Positions 11,402-23,244 of a DNA stretch of 64,000 nt are shown in pieces (positions within the stretch are counted from its first letter, which is position 1; every line of letters starts with the position of its first letter). The stretch is from Phaffia rhodozyma (Eukaryota > Basidiomycota > Tremellomycetes > Cystofilobasidiales > Mrakiaceae). The translations under genes were made by a program, and so were the position numbers. The stretch lies in the NCBI GenBank assembly GCA_014706385.1, contig JACGZH010000004.1, forward strand, positions 1,922,001-1,986,000, written 5' to 3'. The notes below the pieces were generated by a model. That model made no database searches, was not told the origin of the DNA, and saw only the letters and a list, made by a program, of their open reading frames with translations.

Positions 11402-14400
11402 ATGGGTAGTGTATCAGATGATGATCCGTCTGTGCTTGGACAGCAGAAACACCAGAAACATCGGCGGTCTTCGCGGCTCTCGAGATACGATCAAGACCAT
11501 TCAGTACCCACAATCAATCGATAGTCAGTGTGTCTGTTCGTGATGCCCGCCATCAGCGCTCATCCCTGCTCATCTATTGGTCTCATTTCTGTCTGGTAGC
11601 CTGGAGAATAGGGAGCGAGAGCACGAAGACAATTATGATGGAGCTTTGAGTGAAGACGAACTCCAGGAGGCAAAAGAGGAAGAAGTCAGGAGACAAGAGG
11701 ATGAAGAAGAGGATGACAAGGATCTCGTCAAAAAACGGATGAGACCTTCCAGGGAGAAAAAGACGGATCAAGTAAGTTCTTCTTTTTATTGGTCTCTTCT
11801 TTCTTTGAGTTATCTGTCTACTCACTTTGATTCCGTCGCTCTCCGTGTCTCACCTTGCTTGGTTTGGTTTGCGTCGCAAAGGTCAAGAAACAGAAGGGGA
11901 TTCGCACAGTCAAGGATCCTACAACTGGGTTCGCAGTTACTATCAAAGACGCGCATATGAAAGGTCGGCATTCCGCCCACATGCTCTGCAGTCAATATCA
12001 TCAGACTGACTCGACCGGCGATCTTCTATTCTTTTTCCTTTCTTTCTCTTACCGGCCTTGAACATGTAACCTTCTCATATATTAAAGACTACCCACGCCC
12101 GTCGAAACTGACATCAATTCAACCTCCGCCATCCAGGGCAGACACCCATCACTCCCGCCCATCACCTAACCCTGCACACCCGACCAATATCTCTCTCCTC
12201 CCGTATCCTTGCATGTCCTCTCCGGCACTCGATCGTGTCACCCAATATCTCGACTGGTTTTCGGTATTCATCCCGTTTTCCCTCGGGTTACTCTGGATTC
12301 TTACATCTCACACTGGTGGCTGGCCCGCTTGGACGTTCAATACAATCGTGCTATCCATCATGGGAGCATCAGGGTGGTATGCCGGACAAGAGGCAAAACA
12401 GATGGTGGTAAAAGGAAGAGCCGGCTTGAACGAATTTCCGTCAAGAGAAAAAGGGGAGTCCTTCATAACTCCGTTGCCCGAGAGCACCGAATGGCTTAAT
12501 AGGCTAGTCGCTGCATGTTGGAAATTGCTCAGCTCCGGTTTGTGTCTCCTCCAATGACATATCTGTCTGTTTCAACATAGTAACAGACCTTGGTTTCTTT
12601 GCATCATGTATTCATGCGCGCACGTCCAACTGCACAGAACTGTTACTGCCTACAGTTTCGGAGATTGAAGATACAATTATGGAATCTATACCCTTTCTAG
12701 ATAATTGCCGGTTCGGAGACATCGATCTCGGTGAGTAGCTATCACTGATATTCATCTTCAAGTCCTCTAGTCTTATACCGGCTCCGGCTGACAAATCACG
12801 TCAAATTTATTCAAGGGGATGTTCCGTTAAGGATACATTCCATCAGAGGTCTATCCGATACGCCTTCTGACAAAGCGTGTGTGCTCGTGTTTCCTACGTA
12901 TGCATTTCATCTGTGCACATTTCTAATCCGACGATCATTCTTTCCTATCAGATATCCACGGGATGATTGGATAAACTTGGGCAACGCTCAGTACCCATTG
13001 GCCGAAGCCCAATCCGGAGACTATACAAACCTGGAGGTTGCTTTCGCCTACAGTGGTAGACAGAAGCAAGAGGGAGAGCTCAGAGTAAAGAATATTCAAT
13101 TCACCATTGAATTTGTTACTAGAGTAGGTTCTTATACTTAAGGGATGCGGCTCGAGCCATGAATGTTACTGATAGCGTTAGGTCTTTGTCGGTAGTTTTT
13201 CAAAATTTTCAGAATTCCTATCCCCATTTGGATCAGACTAAACAGAATCGTAGGAAAAGCTCGATTCCGAATGCAGTTCATCCCAATATTTCCCTACATC
13301 CGAACTGTGGACATCTGCATGGTGCGCCTTCTTGCTCGGTATCTTCAACTGTTGACTTCCTTTGACATTGTTGATCTAAATAAAATAAGATTACATCCCC
13401 TCTATTCTCATCATTTTCTGGTTGGCATATTAGATCGGCGCACCAGATGTTGACCTTGCGGTATCCCTGACAAAGTCTCTTCCCAATATCCTCGACCTCC
13501 CAATATGCTCCGCACTGTTTAATTTAGGAGTAAACATAGGGGCGAGTACGCTGGCAGCCCCAAGGTCGATGAATTTGAATATCAAGAGGATGTTGAACCC
13601 TGGTGATTTTTCGTTTCATGACATGTCATACAATCAACTATCTGATTAGATCAGTTGCTGAAGTTACGACTATCGATCTGTGTTCGGATATATACCTGAT
13701 GCTCTGTCTTATGAAGCTGCTATCCAGGAAGCGAGAGCATTAGGTGTATTGGTAGTCACAATTCATCACGGAGAATCCCTCAGTGCTCAAGATCGGAATG
13801 GGCTTTCCGATCCTTATATCATGTAAGTCCACCTCTACTCATCTTTGATTGGCGACTCCGACGCTTGCTTTGGTCTACTGCTGTCAAACTGACCTTGCTG
13901 TGTTGATATGCATGTTCGTATACGGGCAAACATAAATCATAGAGTGGCATTTGCCAAGTTTGGTAAACCACTGTATTCAACCAGGATCATACTGGAGGAG
14001 CTTAACCCGGTGTTTGAAGAGACTTATTTCCTGTTGGTCAACCCAGATGATGTAAAAGCCGAAGAGTCGTTAAGTCTCTGTTTGTGGGATTCAGATAGTC
14101 AGCCCTCGTCCTCTCCTTTCTCTAACGCCATTCCTTATCTAATTTGTGGCTCTCCACTAATCTGCAATCTCCCCTTTCTATGCTTGCGATTTAGAATTCA
14201 AATCGGATGATCTAATCGGAAGAGGTATGCATAACTCTCCCAATCATCATCATCTGTTTACCAACCTCGTTACGTCCGAATCATCACTTATTTGAGACGT
14301 GTCTTCCTGGCTTCAACAGTAAACCTTCGCCTCTTGGATATAATGAAGAGTCCAAACGTAATGCATGCCCGGGAAGACGACTTGATGGGCTTCGAAGGCA

Positions 14401-16712
14401 AGTCCTTCCTCTCTCTTCTATGCAGTGATAACACTGCAACATATAGCGGATACCATAGCTCACCTTTGTAACAAATCAAATGGACACATAGACGCAAACG
14501 TCATGCAAGGCAAGCTTCGTTGGTCTGTTGGATATTACGAACGAGCGCAATTATTGAAATCGATGGAAAGACCCGATGAGCATCCACCCGCACCACAGAG
14601 AATGACACTGGTCGAAAAGGAGACGATGATTCCAGGAGAGAAAGCCCCGTTTCCAGCTGTAACACCTCCACCAGTGCCTGCTCGCTCCACACGAACACCG
14701 TGAGTCAACCCCATCTACCCTCAAGCGCACGTGTTCTTTTATGTTCTATCATGAGGATACCGACACTGAATCTGAATGTATACATAATAGGCCGCATCCT
14801 GATTACAAGTCGGGTGTTCTGTCAATCATGTTAAATCATATCAACGGCGTCCGAAGAAAAGAAACCGAAGCCTCTGATGTGTGTCCTTCGATTCTTCTCT
14901 TCCATTGCAGCGTTGTGGTAGAGCGCTGATGTTTTGATGTTTAAACAGACTGATCTGACGCCGCCCAGTCCATATATCGAGGTGTATATCAACGGAGAAC
15001 TAACTGCAAAGACGAGAGTTCGGCAGTTCACAACCATGCCTTTCTATATGGTCCGTTGGGTATCATTTGTTGGCCCTTCGCAACCTTCTTTTGGATGATT
15101 TCCAGTTGGGTTCTCACACACATAAATTAACATGCTTGGTTGTTTTCATTCACTGTACAGGACTTTTCAGAACATTTTGTGCGCGATTGGAAGACATCGG
15201 TTGTTCAGTTCGTTGTCAGGGATGCTGCTTGGTACGAACAAGACCCAATACTAGGCATTGTGGTCCTAAACCTTCAGGATTTGTTCGAGAAGTCTAGTGA
15301 GACCACCGAGCTTTTCCCTGTACGTGTTTCTTCTCTGCCCCTCATCTCTTTTTGAGCTTACCCGAGAGGATCTGCTGAGCTTGGTTCGATCTGCATAGAT
15401 GCATGACGGAGAGGGATCTGGCAGTAAGTGTCTACGATGTGCTGTTCTTCTCAAAAAAAATTCCCAGGTATAGTCCTCACGATTGGTTCCTTACTCTCCA
15501 TCCAGGTATACATGTCTCTCTGCATTTCTCTGGATTCAAAATGGACCTGCCTGCCAATCTGTCCGGGTTGGAAACCGGCAGCGTCTGGTTGTGCTCCCCT
15601 ATTGTTCTTGACATCTTTCCTTCTCATCAAGGACTTGTCAAAGATCTTAAATTCCTTCGGCTAGCCACACATGATACGACCGAAAAACTATCCAAGAAAG
15701 AAGCTACGGTGGAGGGTACGAGGATAACGTGGGACATAGAATCGATCCGATTGCCAGTGTTCAACCGGTTCCAGACGAACCTCTCATTTCAGTTCTTGGA
15801 AAGTCGGAGTTTGGGAGTAGGAAAAAAGTTAAATGGGATTTCCTCTCTTTGGTTGCAAGAGTTGGTGGATAGAGAAACAAGGCAAGTCAGGTTGCCTATC
15901 ATTATTGGAGAAAACATTGTCCAGCTTCGACAGAACGTGAGTTTTCTTGTCTTCTCCTCTCAAACGTGGTCAAAGATGACTCCGTACTGACGACCCGGCA
16001 TGTTACTGCTCGTTGAGGGAGGAAGTACTTGAACGAGTTTTGCGCGAAACATCATGAGTATGAGATTGTCGGTTGGTTGAGTACGACCGTCCGATTTGAT
16101 CCTGGCTTGGACAGGGTATGTTCCATCGATTCTCCTCTTTGTATTTTCTTTTTTTTCTCTCTTTTTTGCTTTCTCTTTTTCAATTAAGAAAATCCCCCTT
16201 GTTGTTCCTAACTGATGGCCTTTTCACGTCCTCACTGGTTGATGGATTTACATTGACGTAGCAACATGAAACGCAATGCAAGACCCAAGCTCAACGACAT
16301 GCGTATGAGGTTTGGGACAAACTCTTAAGAGCCAATTCGGGAGAAGAAACGTCGATAAATTCGCCCTCTAGAAAGATTGCTCGGGTTTGTTCTTCTTTCC
16401 ATCATCTTTTCTTCTTCGCTTTTGTTTTGATCTATTGACACTCGAAACGATTGACCGACGGATCGGATCGGATCGATCCATTTGTTGGGTGAGAAAGTCT
16501 GAAACAAGAGCTCGTAGAGAAAACCGTGTGAGGAAATCTATGGAAAGCACCCGATCTGGTCAAAGAACACATGAGGCTCGCAAGTCAGTACCCTCGCTCT
16601 ACTGTTGTTCTTCTGTGCTGATAAACCACGCTGTGCTTGGACTTTGATGTTGGTTAGACCGATCGACAAGTTCATCGATAGACTAAAGCACCCAAGGCCC
16701 TCTAATCACTAG
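11402..16712 (+). CDS. mug190: Mug190-like membrane protein with SMP and multiple C2 domains (tricalbin/E-Syt relative)
   Basis: SMP plus C2 proteins tether the ER to other membranes and move lipids; fission yeast Mug190 is the closest type I recognise. About 24 exons, roughly 1,100 residues. The order is: charged N-terminus rich in Glu/Asp; hydrophobic segment (DWFSVFIPFSLGLLWILT) around 12240; SMP domain starting TEWLNRLVAACW and continuing through LLLPTVSEIEDTIMESIPF and FRMQFIPIFPYIRTVDI; first C2 (RALGVLVVTIHHGESLSAQD, LSDPYI, KFGKPLYSTRI); a middle segment (GKLRWSVGYYERAQLLKS); a second C2 (SPYIEVYINGE, DFSEHFVRDWKTSVVQFVV); and a basic tail. Reading frame is continuous across all junctions except exon 20 to 21 (15936 to about 16018), where the obvious sites do not agree. 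It includes a 10-nt exon (13182-13191), a 39-nt intron (13625-13663) and a GC-AG intron (donor 14398). Stop 16710-16712. Confidence 0.87.
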
Positions 16713-16971
16713 CATGAGAACTGCAACAAGACGGATGTTTGCGCGGCGCTTCGCTGCCTTCTGGTGACTAGATATACAACATTGTATCAAAACATGGATT
16801 CTGTATGGTAAAATAAGGGATAGACAATGCTTCGTAACTTGATTTTTATTCGGTACCTAGCGAGGTGAAGGAATTATTTTGTTGTGTAGAATATGAAAGC
16901 GTAAACCAGACAAACGCATGAGAAAGAGAGTTGAGATACAGAGGGAAAGAATAGGATGTCGTACAAGAAGA

Positions 16972-19651
16972 CTAGTTCACGGCGAATTTAGAAGTTGCTC
17001 TTATGCGAGCTCCGTATTTATAGAACACAAATGGGAGTGGTCTAAAATTCAAAGTAAGGAAAGATCCGAAGACGCACAGAACAAGATAAGCTGAATTTGT
17101 ATAAAGCCAAGTTTAAAACAAATAGATAAACAGACAGAAAGACTTACGCTAACAGGGTCATGATTCCACCCAACACACAACCAGCACCTACGATTCCTAT
17201 TCGATCATACATCTGACTTGCAAATAGAGGGAATCCTCCAGCTAGCGCACATCTCATAAAACAGTTTGCAGACAAAGCTGATGCTGCGAACGGTCGGTAT
17301 GCGCTTTTAGGTGAAGAGATCTTATTTTAGTTTGGGGGTTAAAATAGAGCTACAAAGAGAAGAAAGGGATCGACATACTCGACGAGGAAGGTGAATACAC
17401 TAGTGAAGATCAAAACGAGTCCAACCCCAAACGGAATACTGTATATACAGAAGAAAACAGAGACAGGTCAACCTAGAGTATCTTTATCTCTATCGATTTG
17501 TAAGACTGATATGCTCGTACCTCATTATAATAGGAACGACTACAAATGATCCAAAAACGAGAAGAAGTCAGTCTACATGTTTGCAATCCGAGTGAAAGAG
17601 AAGAAACCCCAGATACATACTCCAATGAACACTCTTGACGGAAGTACCAGCGAACAAGAAAAGACTGATAGGAACAAGGATAGCACCTAGCATTCCAGAG
17701 TAGAGCCTTGATTCCGGTGGTGCAGAACCCCCATGGGCTGTTTGATCCCGTAAGTACAGCCTAGTCGTGAGAGGATACAGAACAATCAGATCGGGCGATC
17801 GAAGAGAGAAGAGAGACGCGAAAGAGAAAGAAAAAGAGAAATAAGATACTAACCGTTTCCAGATAGGTCCTGTGGCGCTCGCTCCAAGAATTCCTAATGC
17901 GATACCGATAAAACTAAGACCAGACTCCTGCTGGCTAAAATCATGAAGCTCTCCAAATACAATAGGAAACGAGTTGAACTCTAAGTAGAGTACTGCAAGA
18001 AGACAAGAAACCCAGAGGTTGAGGAGGATCGCCATGGGTTCCATAGTGTTGAGCTCTGAAAGGAAAAGGAAAACAAGAATAAAACGAAAAAGGAAAAGCA
18101 AACATTTCAGTATTAAGCGTAAAGCGAGGAGAAAAATAAAAGTAAAAATAAAGAGGCGGAAGTCTAGAATGCAACTGACTGAATGGGATCAACACACTCT
18201 TGCTCAATGAATGAATGAAACTTTTTTCTTCTCTTTCAGATTGGGCATAGTACCTGTCGTCCCCGGTTTGTTTTCTGATCCGGGCGGCCTTCCATCGGAG
18301 AAGCGTCGGGCCGTGTGTCTCCGGTGCAAAGATTACGAGAGCAATGAATTGTATGAATGACCACTATAAGGTGTAAATTTGACGGATGTCGATGAGCATT
18401 TCTCGAGCAGGAAACGCCAAAGCGCGAGAAGTACATACGATCATAACCATATAGTAAGACCATCGCCAGGAAGTGTTTTGGTTGATGAAACCTCCTATGA
18501 CCGGACCCAGGACGGGTCCAAAGAATGGACTGGTACTATAAACTGCCATCGGGGTTCCCAGCTTGTTATTTGGGAACAAGTCGCTCACAGTTCCACCTGC
18601 GACACTCAAGAAGGCAGCTCCGACAAACCCAGAGAGAAATCGGAAGATGCTAGTGGTATTTTAAAGAGGACGGGTACAAGGAAAGACTCTCAGGGACGTT
18701 CTTTGTAGATGGATGAGATGACACCGACACACAAGGAACACATACAAATGAACAGGGGCGTTGTTGGCAAAAGCGACAGGAATGTTAAACACTGCATTTG
18801 TTGTGTATTCGCGCGTCCCGGATTTGGTAGACAAAATATATGGTCAGCTGCCTTGGTGTTGGATGAATGACAGAGTAGAAAGAAGAGAAACAGAGAACGA
18901 ACGAAAGAAGCAACCAAACGCTCCGTAGTAAACTCTGTTTCGGCCTTGGAATTCTGATATCGGACCAAGGAGCAGCGGACCTAACCTACGAGAAACAGGA
19001 ACCCAAACGCGCATATTCACTCAGCAGAGAGGTGGGTAGAGGAGATAAAAGAAAAGACGAGCAGGAGAAGAAAGTTCAAACTTACGCTAGACCGAACACA
19101 AACATAGTAATACTCAGGATTGCGACTTCTGGGGAGAGATTCAGATCCCGTTCGATTCCGGCGTAGGTGGAGGACCCTATAGAGCTCGTACAGGTCCTTT
19201 GAAATTGAAGATGTGATAGAAACAAGCCACATGGACAGACTCGACAGAGAGTTAGTAGTGAAGAAATCTCGAACGACTATTGTGAACGATTGAGAAAGAC
19301 AAGAAAGGCATACACGCAAGCAGAGCTACCGCTCACGATCAACACGGCCACCCATTTTCTCCACTGAGGCAAATTCCATGGATGATCGGGGTCGTCGGTA
19401 CCATTAATTTCTACTAGGAACGGGTCCTTCTTGTCTTCTCTTTCATTGTTCGTAACATTTAGCCTTCTATCGACGGTGTTCGTGGGAGGCTGTTTCTCCA
19501 AGTCGGATACCATGGTAGGATTTGGAGGAGAGCCGGGATATATGAGCTGTCGAGATCGAGAGACATCGAGTGTAGTAGATGAGACCGAAGAAGACGGGGT
19601 GAGTGAGCCGATACGAGTGTCCAGCTGAAATTGGCGTTCGATCGTAGTCAT
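16972..19651 (-). CDS. Major facilitator superfamily exporter, drug/polyamine:H+ antiporter type (DHA1, TPO-like)
   Basis: A 12-helix proton antiporter expected in the plasma membrane, exporting drugs or polyamines; the substrate cannot be told from sequence. The long hydrophilic N-terminus (about 95 residues) ends in DDPDHPWNLPQWRKW, the usual lead-in to helix 1 in this family. Visible motifs: motif A-like GPLLLGPISEFQGRNRVYY around 18960; VAGGTVSDLFP; the antiporter motif C region SPFFGPVLGPVIGGFI (about 18490-18540); and in the second half LNLWVSCLLAVLYLEFNSF, SGLSFIGIALGILGA and YRPFAASALSANCFMR. It ends FYKYGARIRATSKFAVN (stop 16972-16974). At least nine short introns; the first donor is near 19315. 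The neighbouring 3' end of the Mug190-like gene is only about 260 bp away in convergent orientation. Confidence 0.88.
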
Positions 19652-20368
19652 AAGGAGAGACCAGGCTTTAATTGGCTTGCGTGTGAGTTCTCTGATAATG
19701 GATGATTCTCCGAGGAGAGCGAAAGTGACAAAGGCTGATGTTAAAACAGACTTACCTAGCTATGGGTTTAGGGTTTATATAACTCTCTGTTCTCCTTCTT
19801 CTCCTTGTCGACCTTGCTGAAGAACCAAAAAGGAGTTCTGTGAGTCAACGAGAAGTAAAAACTTCGATTGGACAAATACAAGGATATGGATGATCAAGCT
19901 GCTACTAAAAATAAGTTGGATGTATGATTGATCAGCGAGCCAGTAGAAAACCCAACAAGGAAGGAGTGTAGGAGCCGAAAGAAGAGGACCTACTGCCGAG
20001 TTGAAGCGAGGAAGTCAGGGAGCAAGCGAGAACAGATCCGTCTCCTGTTCTTGATGAAACGTCCAGACGACCAGCTGCTCTTTCAGCACAACAGAAGAAG
20101 AAATCCTGATGTCGGTATTCATTCTACCCCGGCCGAGTCGGTAGTCCCACTCCTCCATCCCCCAACCGACCAACCCATCCCTCCGGGCCGCCGGAACTGT
20201 TCGGAGCCAGGCTCCCGACTACAGCGGATCGGCTCGGTCTCTTGCTGACGGTGATGCCGAGACGAATCGGCCCCAGGTGCCCCCAAATTTGCCCATAATT
20301 TCCGTCTCGCGTGTCACCTGTGAGGATTATGCCCTGAATATCACATGCCTGTAAACTGTGACTGGTAG
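19652..20368. other. Promoter region of the MFS gene, with CCG/CGG-rich stretch
   Basis: No gene is supported here. A locally GC-rich block at about 20130-20280 carries many CCG/CGG triplets, including CCG-N8-CGG at 20191-20204, the kind of inverted triplet bound by Zn2Cys6 dimers. It lies about 0.5 kb upstream of the MFS start and just before the diverged LTR. Confidence 0.4.
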
Positions 20369-20800
20369 TGTCAGGTGTTGAGATTCAGGCCTGGAAGGGT
20401 AACGGAAGGTCACAGCAATCGTAACCAGGTTGAGAAGGTGGATAGACAAGAGAGAGGTCATAATCTCGCTGAAATACTGTGCAACCAAGAAGACGATGCA
20501 GGGATCATTTGGAGTTGGGCACAAGATTGTGAATCACAAGGTACAGGGAATAACAAAGGATCCAGGCTTGGGAGAATATGTAATGGGTGGCAAAGGAAAC
20601 CTGTCTTATATGTCATCCTCAATATACAACAGTGATGCATAAATGAACAGAAATTAGGGTATGCTAGAAAACACCTGCGCCCGAAGGATGTACACTTGCA
20701 GGTCAACGCATTTATAACAGTAGGAGAAATAGAGAAGGAGCTGAAGAGACGAGACAGTCGAAGGTTACAGAAACGTAACGCTTAGGTTACGTTTCTGTGA
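20369..20800 (+). mobile_element. Diverged solo LTR, copy 1 (same family as 48945-49347)
   Basis: It begins TGTCAGG like the intact copy. It shares with it, in the same order and orientation, GTAACGG, the block around ATTTGGA..ACAAGATTG..TCACA, CAGGCTT followed by ATGGGTGG.AAAGGA.ACC.GTCTTATAT, TATGCATAA, and ATGCTAGAAA.ACACCTGCGC. The 3' end is degenerate (expected CCTGACA; here CTGTGA) and I see no target-site duplication, so it is the older copy. The end at 20800 is approximate. The short frame at 20430-20642 on this stretch is an LTR by-product, not a gene. Confidence 0.72.
20765..20799. repeat. Perfectly spaced 15-bp inverted repeat (hairpin) at the end of LTR copy 1
   Basis: The arms TTACAGAAACGTAAC (20765-20779) and GTTACGTTTCTGTGA (20786-20800) are inverted complements at 14 of 15 positions around a 6-nt loop. 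It lies about 170 bp upstream of the permease ATG. Confidence 0.85.
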
Positions 20801-20970
20801 TCGATGATATGTGACTCACGTGCGTGTACACAACCCTAACAATTTCGGTCCTCGCCGGTTTTTGACTCGACTTTTCTTTTTTTCTTCTTTTTTTCCCCTC
20901 CGATAAAGCGACAACAGAAAAGATAGAGAGAAGCCACTCACTCACTCGCTCATCCAGCCAGCTAGACAAC

Positions 20971-23244
20971 ATGTCGTCCCCAACACAAGTCCTCGATATA
21001 GAGGCACTCCCTGCATCACGTCCGATCACGCCTTCAGTCAATGAGGAGAAAAAAGCGCTACCATCAGATCGACGCCACTCGATGGACGATGAAGAAGAGG
21101 AGGACGAGGACGAGGACGGTTACCCGATCGGCAAAACAGGCTACAGTATAGAACAACAGGCCACCCATTGGGATTCCAAATGGGGCGCACTCGGTAAAGT
21201 GTTTGCCTTTCTAATCAGACATGGTTGTGAGGCTAGAGGAATCCAACCGGTAGCTCTCCAGGTGGGTCTTAATCTTTCTCTTTCTTCTTCGACCTCGCTT
21301 GCGTTTGGTCTTGAAAAATCCTGACCTGAACGGGTTTTTTTAGGACCGAGAGAAAGTGACTCCGTTGAGTTATCTTATCCAGACCACCGTACGTGTTCCC
21401 ATGTGGTTTCTCTCTTTCTTTCTCTCGTGTTTCTCTCGTTGCCAGCTACACGTTTATGACAGCTCATATCTTTCTTTCCTTCTGAAGCTCTTTGCTACAT
21501 TGAACGCCAACATTCTCACTATCTCGGCCGGTGTTCTTGGGCCAGAACTCTTCAACCTGCCTCTCAAAAGTTGTGTTGCTACCATCCTCGTCTTCAATGC
21601 AATCGCCGTCCTTCCTGTCGCCTATTTGTGAGTTTTGTCTCCGAGACTTCTCTTCCCATCATCTTGACGCGTGCATCTGCTGGTCTCGATTTAATTCCGT
21701 TGGCCTTCACTTTAGCGCGACGTTTGGTCCCAAATTAGGACTCCGTCAGATGGTTCTCTCTAGATACACCTTTGGAAGGTGGCCAAACCTCGTACCAGCA
21801 GTCCTTAATGTTTGCACCGCTGTTGGTTTCCTCTCTCTCACTTCTATCCTCGGTGGCCAGCTCCTAAGTCTAGCCAGTGGCGGAACTCTCAGCTGGAGTC
21901 TAGGAATCGTCCTCGTCGGTTTGATCGGAATCCTTGTTAGTCTCTTCTCTTGCTCTTTTGTGTGTGCCCTATTCAAGTCAAGTACAACTAACTGAGATCC
22001 TTCTGCTTTCGATTTTCCTAGCCCTCGTTCCTCGGTCTTCGAGCAATCCATCTCTACTCCCTCTCTATTCTACCGATCTCTCTCATCATCCACATCGCTA
22101 TCGTCGGTCTCTCCGCCCCCTCACTTGCTTATGTGTCTGAAGGAGAACGTGTTATGAATGCGACTACCACCGCCGGTTCTGTGCTCGGCTTTGGTTCCAC
22201 TATCATTGGTTTCGCCGCGACCTACGCGTCGTTCGCTTCAGACTTCACCACCTATCTTCCTCCCAATACGTCCGCTCCCATCCTCGCAAGTTGTGTCTGG
22301 ATCGGCCTTTTTGCCCCACTTGTCCTCCTTCAGATCCTCGGTGCAGCGTTCTATCTTGTCGCCATGGCTCTGCCCAGCTGGGACCAAGCACTCGAAGCGA
22401 ATGGAGTCGCTGGTCTGGTAGCAGCCGCTGTGGGAAGTGGTGCAGGTGGGAAATGTCTACTAGTGCTATCGGCGTTGATTGTGACCGGTAACGGAAGCTG
22501 TACAGTCTACAGTATCGGTCTAAGTGCTCAGGCGGCTGCTCCCTGGTTGATGCTTAGTTCGTCTTTCTCTCTTCTTTGTCTGTGCATGTATATGTGCGCC
22601 AGATCTGAACATCTCTCTTTTTCTGACCAATCAGTTCCCAGATACTTCTTGGCCTTGCTTGTCACGTTCGTCTATGTCCCGATCGCTTTGGCTCTGTCAT
22701 CCCACTTCTCGAGCTATCTTAGCAACTTCCTCTACATCCTTTCCTAGTCAGTCCCTCTTTCTTCCCGCTTCTTGCCTACATATCCTCTTGTTCCGATTGA
22801 GTCTGATACATCCTGTCCTTTCCTTATCTATAGTTGGATCTCGTTGTACGTGGCTCCTCTAGCGTGGGAGAACATTCTATTCCGGAACCCGATCACTGTC
22901 GGTCAAGGAGGGACATACGATTTGACCGGTTGGTCGGACAAGAAAAAGTTGCCTATAGGTTATGCAGCGATCGCCAGTTGGGTCGTCGGCGTACCGGCTG
23001 TCACAGCTGGAATTTCTCAACTCTGGTGGGTCGGTTGGGCGGCGGCGAGGATCGAAGGTGGAAAGGGTGACATCGGCTTCATCCTGGGCTTCTCGGCCTG
23101 TTCCCTTGTGTTTATCCCTGCGAGGTATGTTTTCTTCTCTTTCGCTGTCCTTTTTTTTCGGAGCAAGAAAGACACTGACGTGGTATACATTTGGCTGATT
23201 CGCGCATTCATAGGTACATAGAAAGACGATACATCGGTCGTTAA
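20971..23244 (+). CDS. NCS1-family purine-cytosine permease (Fcy2-like)
   Basis: A proton symporter for purines and cytosine, expected in the plasma membrane. Eight exons (20971-21261, 21344-21388, 21488-21627, 21716-21935, 22022-22556, 22635-22746, 22834-23124, 23214-23244) sum exactly to 554 residues, normal for Fcy2-type permeases. The N-terminus is hydrophilic with an acidic run (DDEEEEDEDEDG). Then come GIQPVALQ, the first helices (FATLNANILTISAGVLGPELF), FGPKLGLRQMVLSRYTFGRW (the conserved G-RQ--SRY-FG motif after helix 2), FAATYASFASDFTTYLP and, near the C-terminus, WENILFRNPITVGQGGTYDL. Twelve helices are plausible by hydropathy. Its promoter contains the LTR relic and hairpin described above, both on the sense side. 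Confidence 0.93.

Noticed and set aside
20430..20642. Apparent 70-codon gene resembling the minus ORF at 49049-49303
   Set aside because: The shared sequence is the LTR itself (DNA-level similarity across non-coding parts too), so these frames are LTR by-products.
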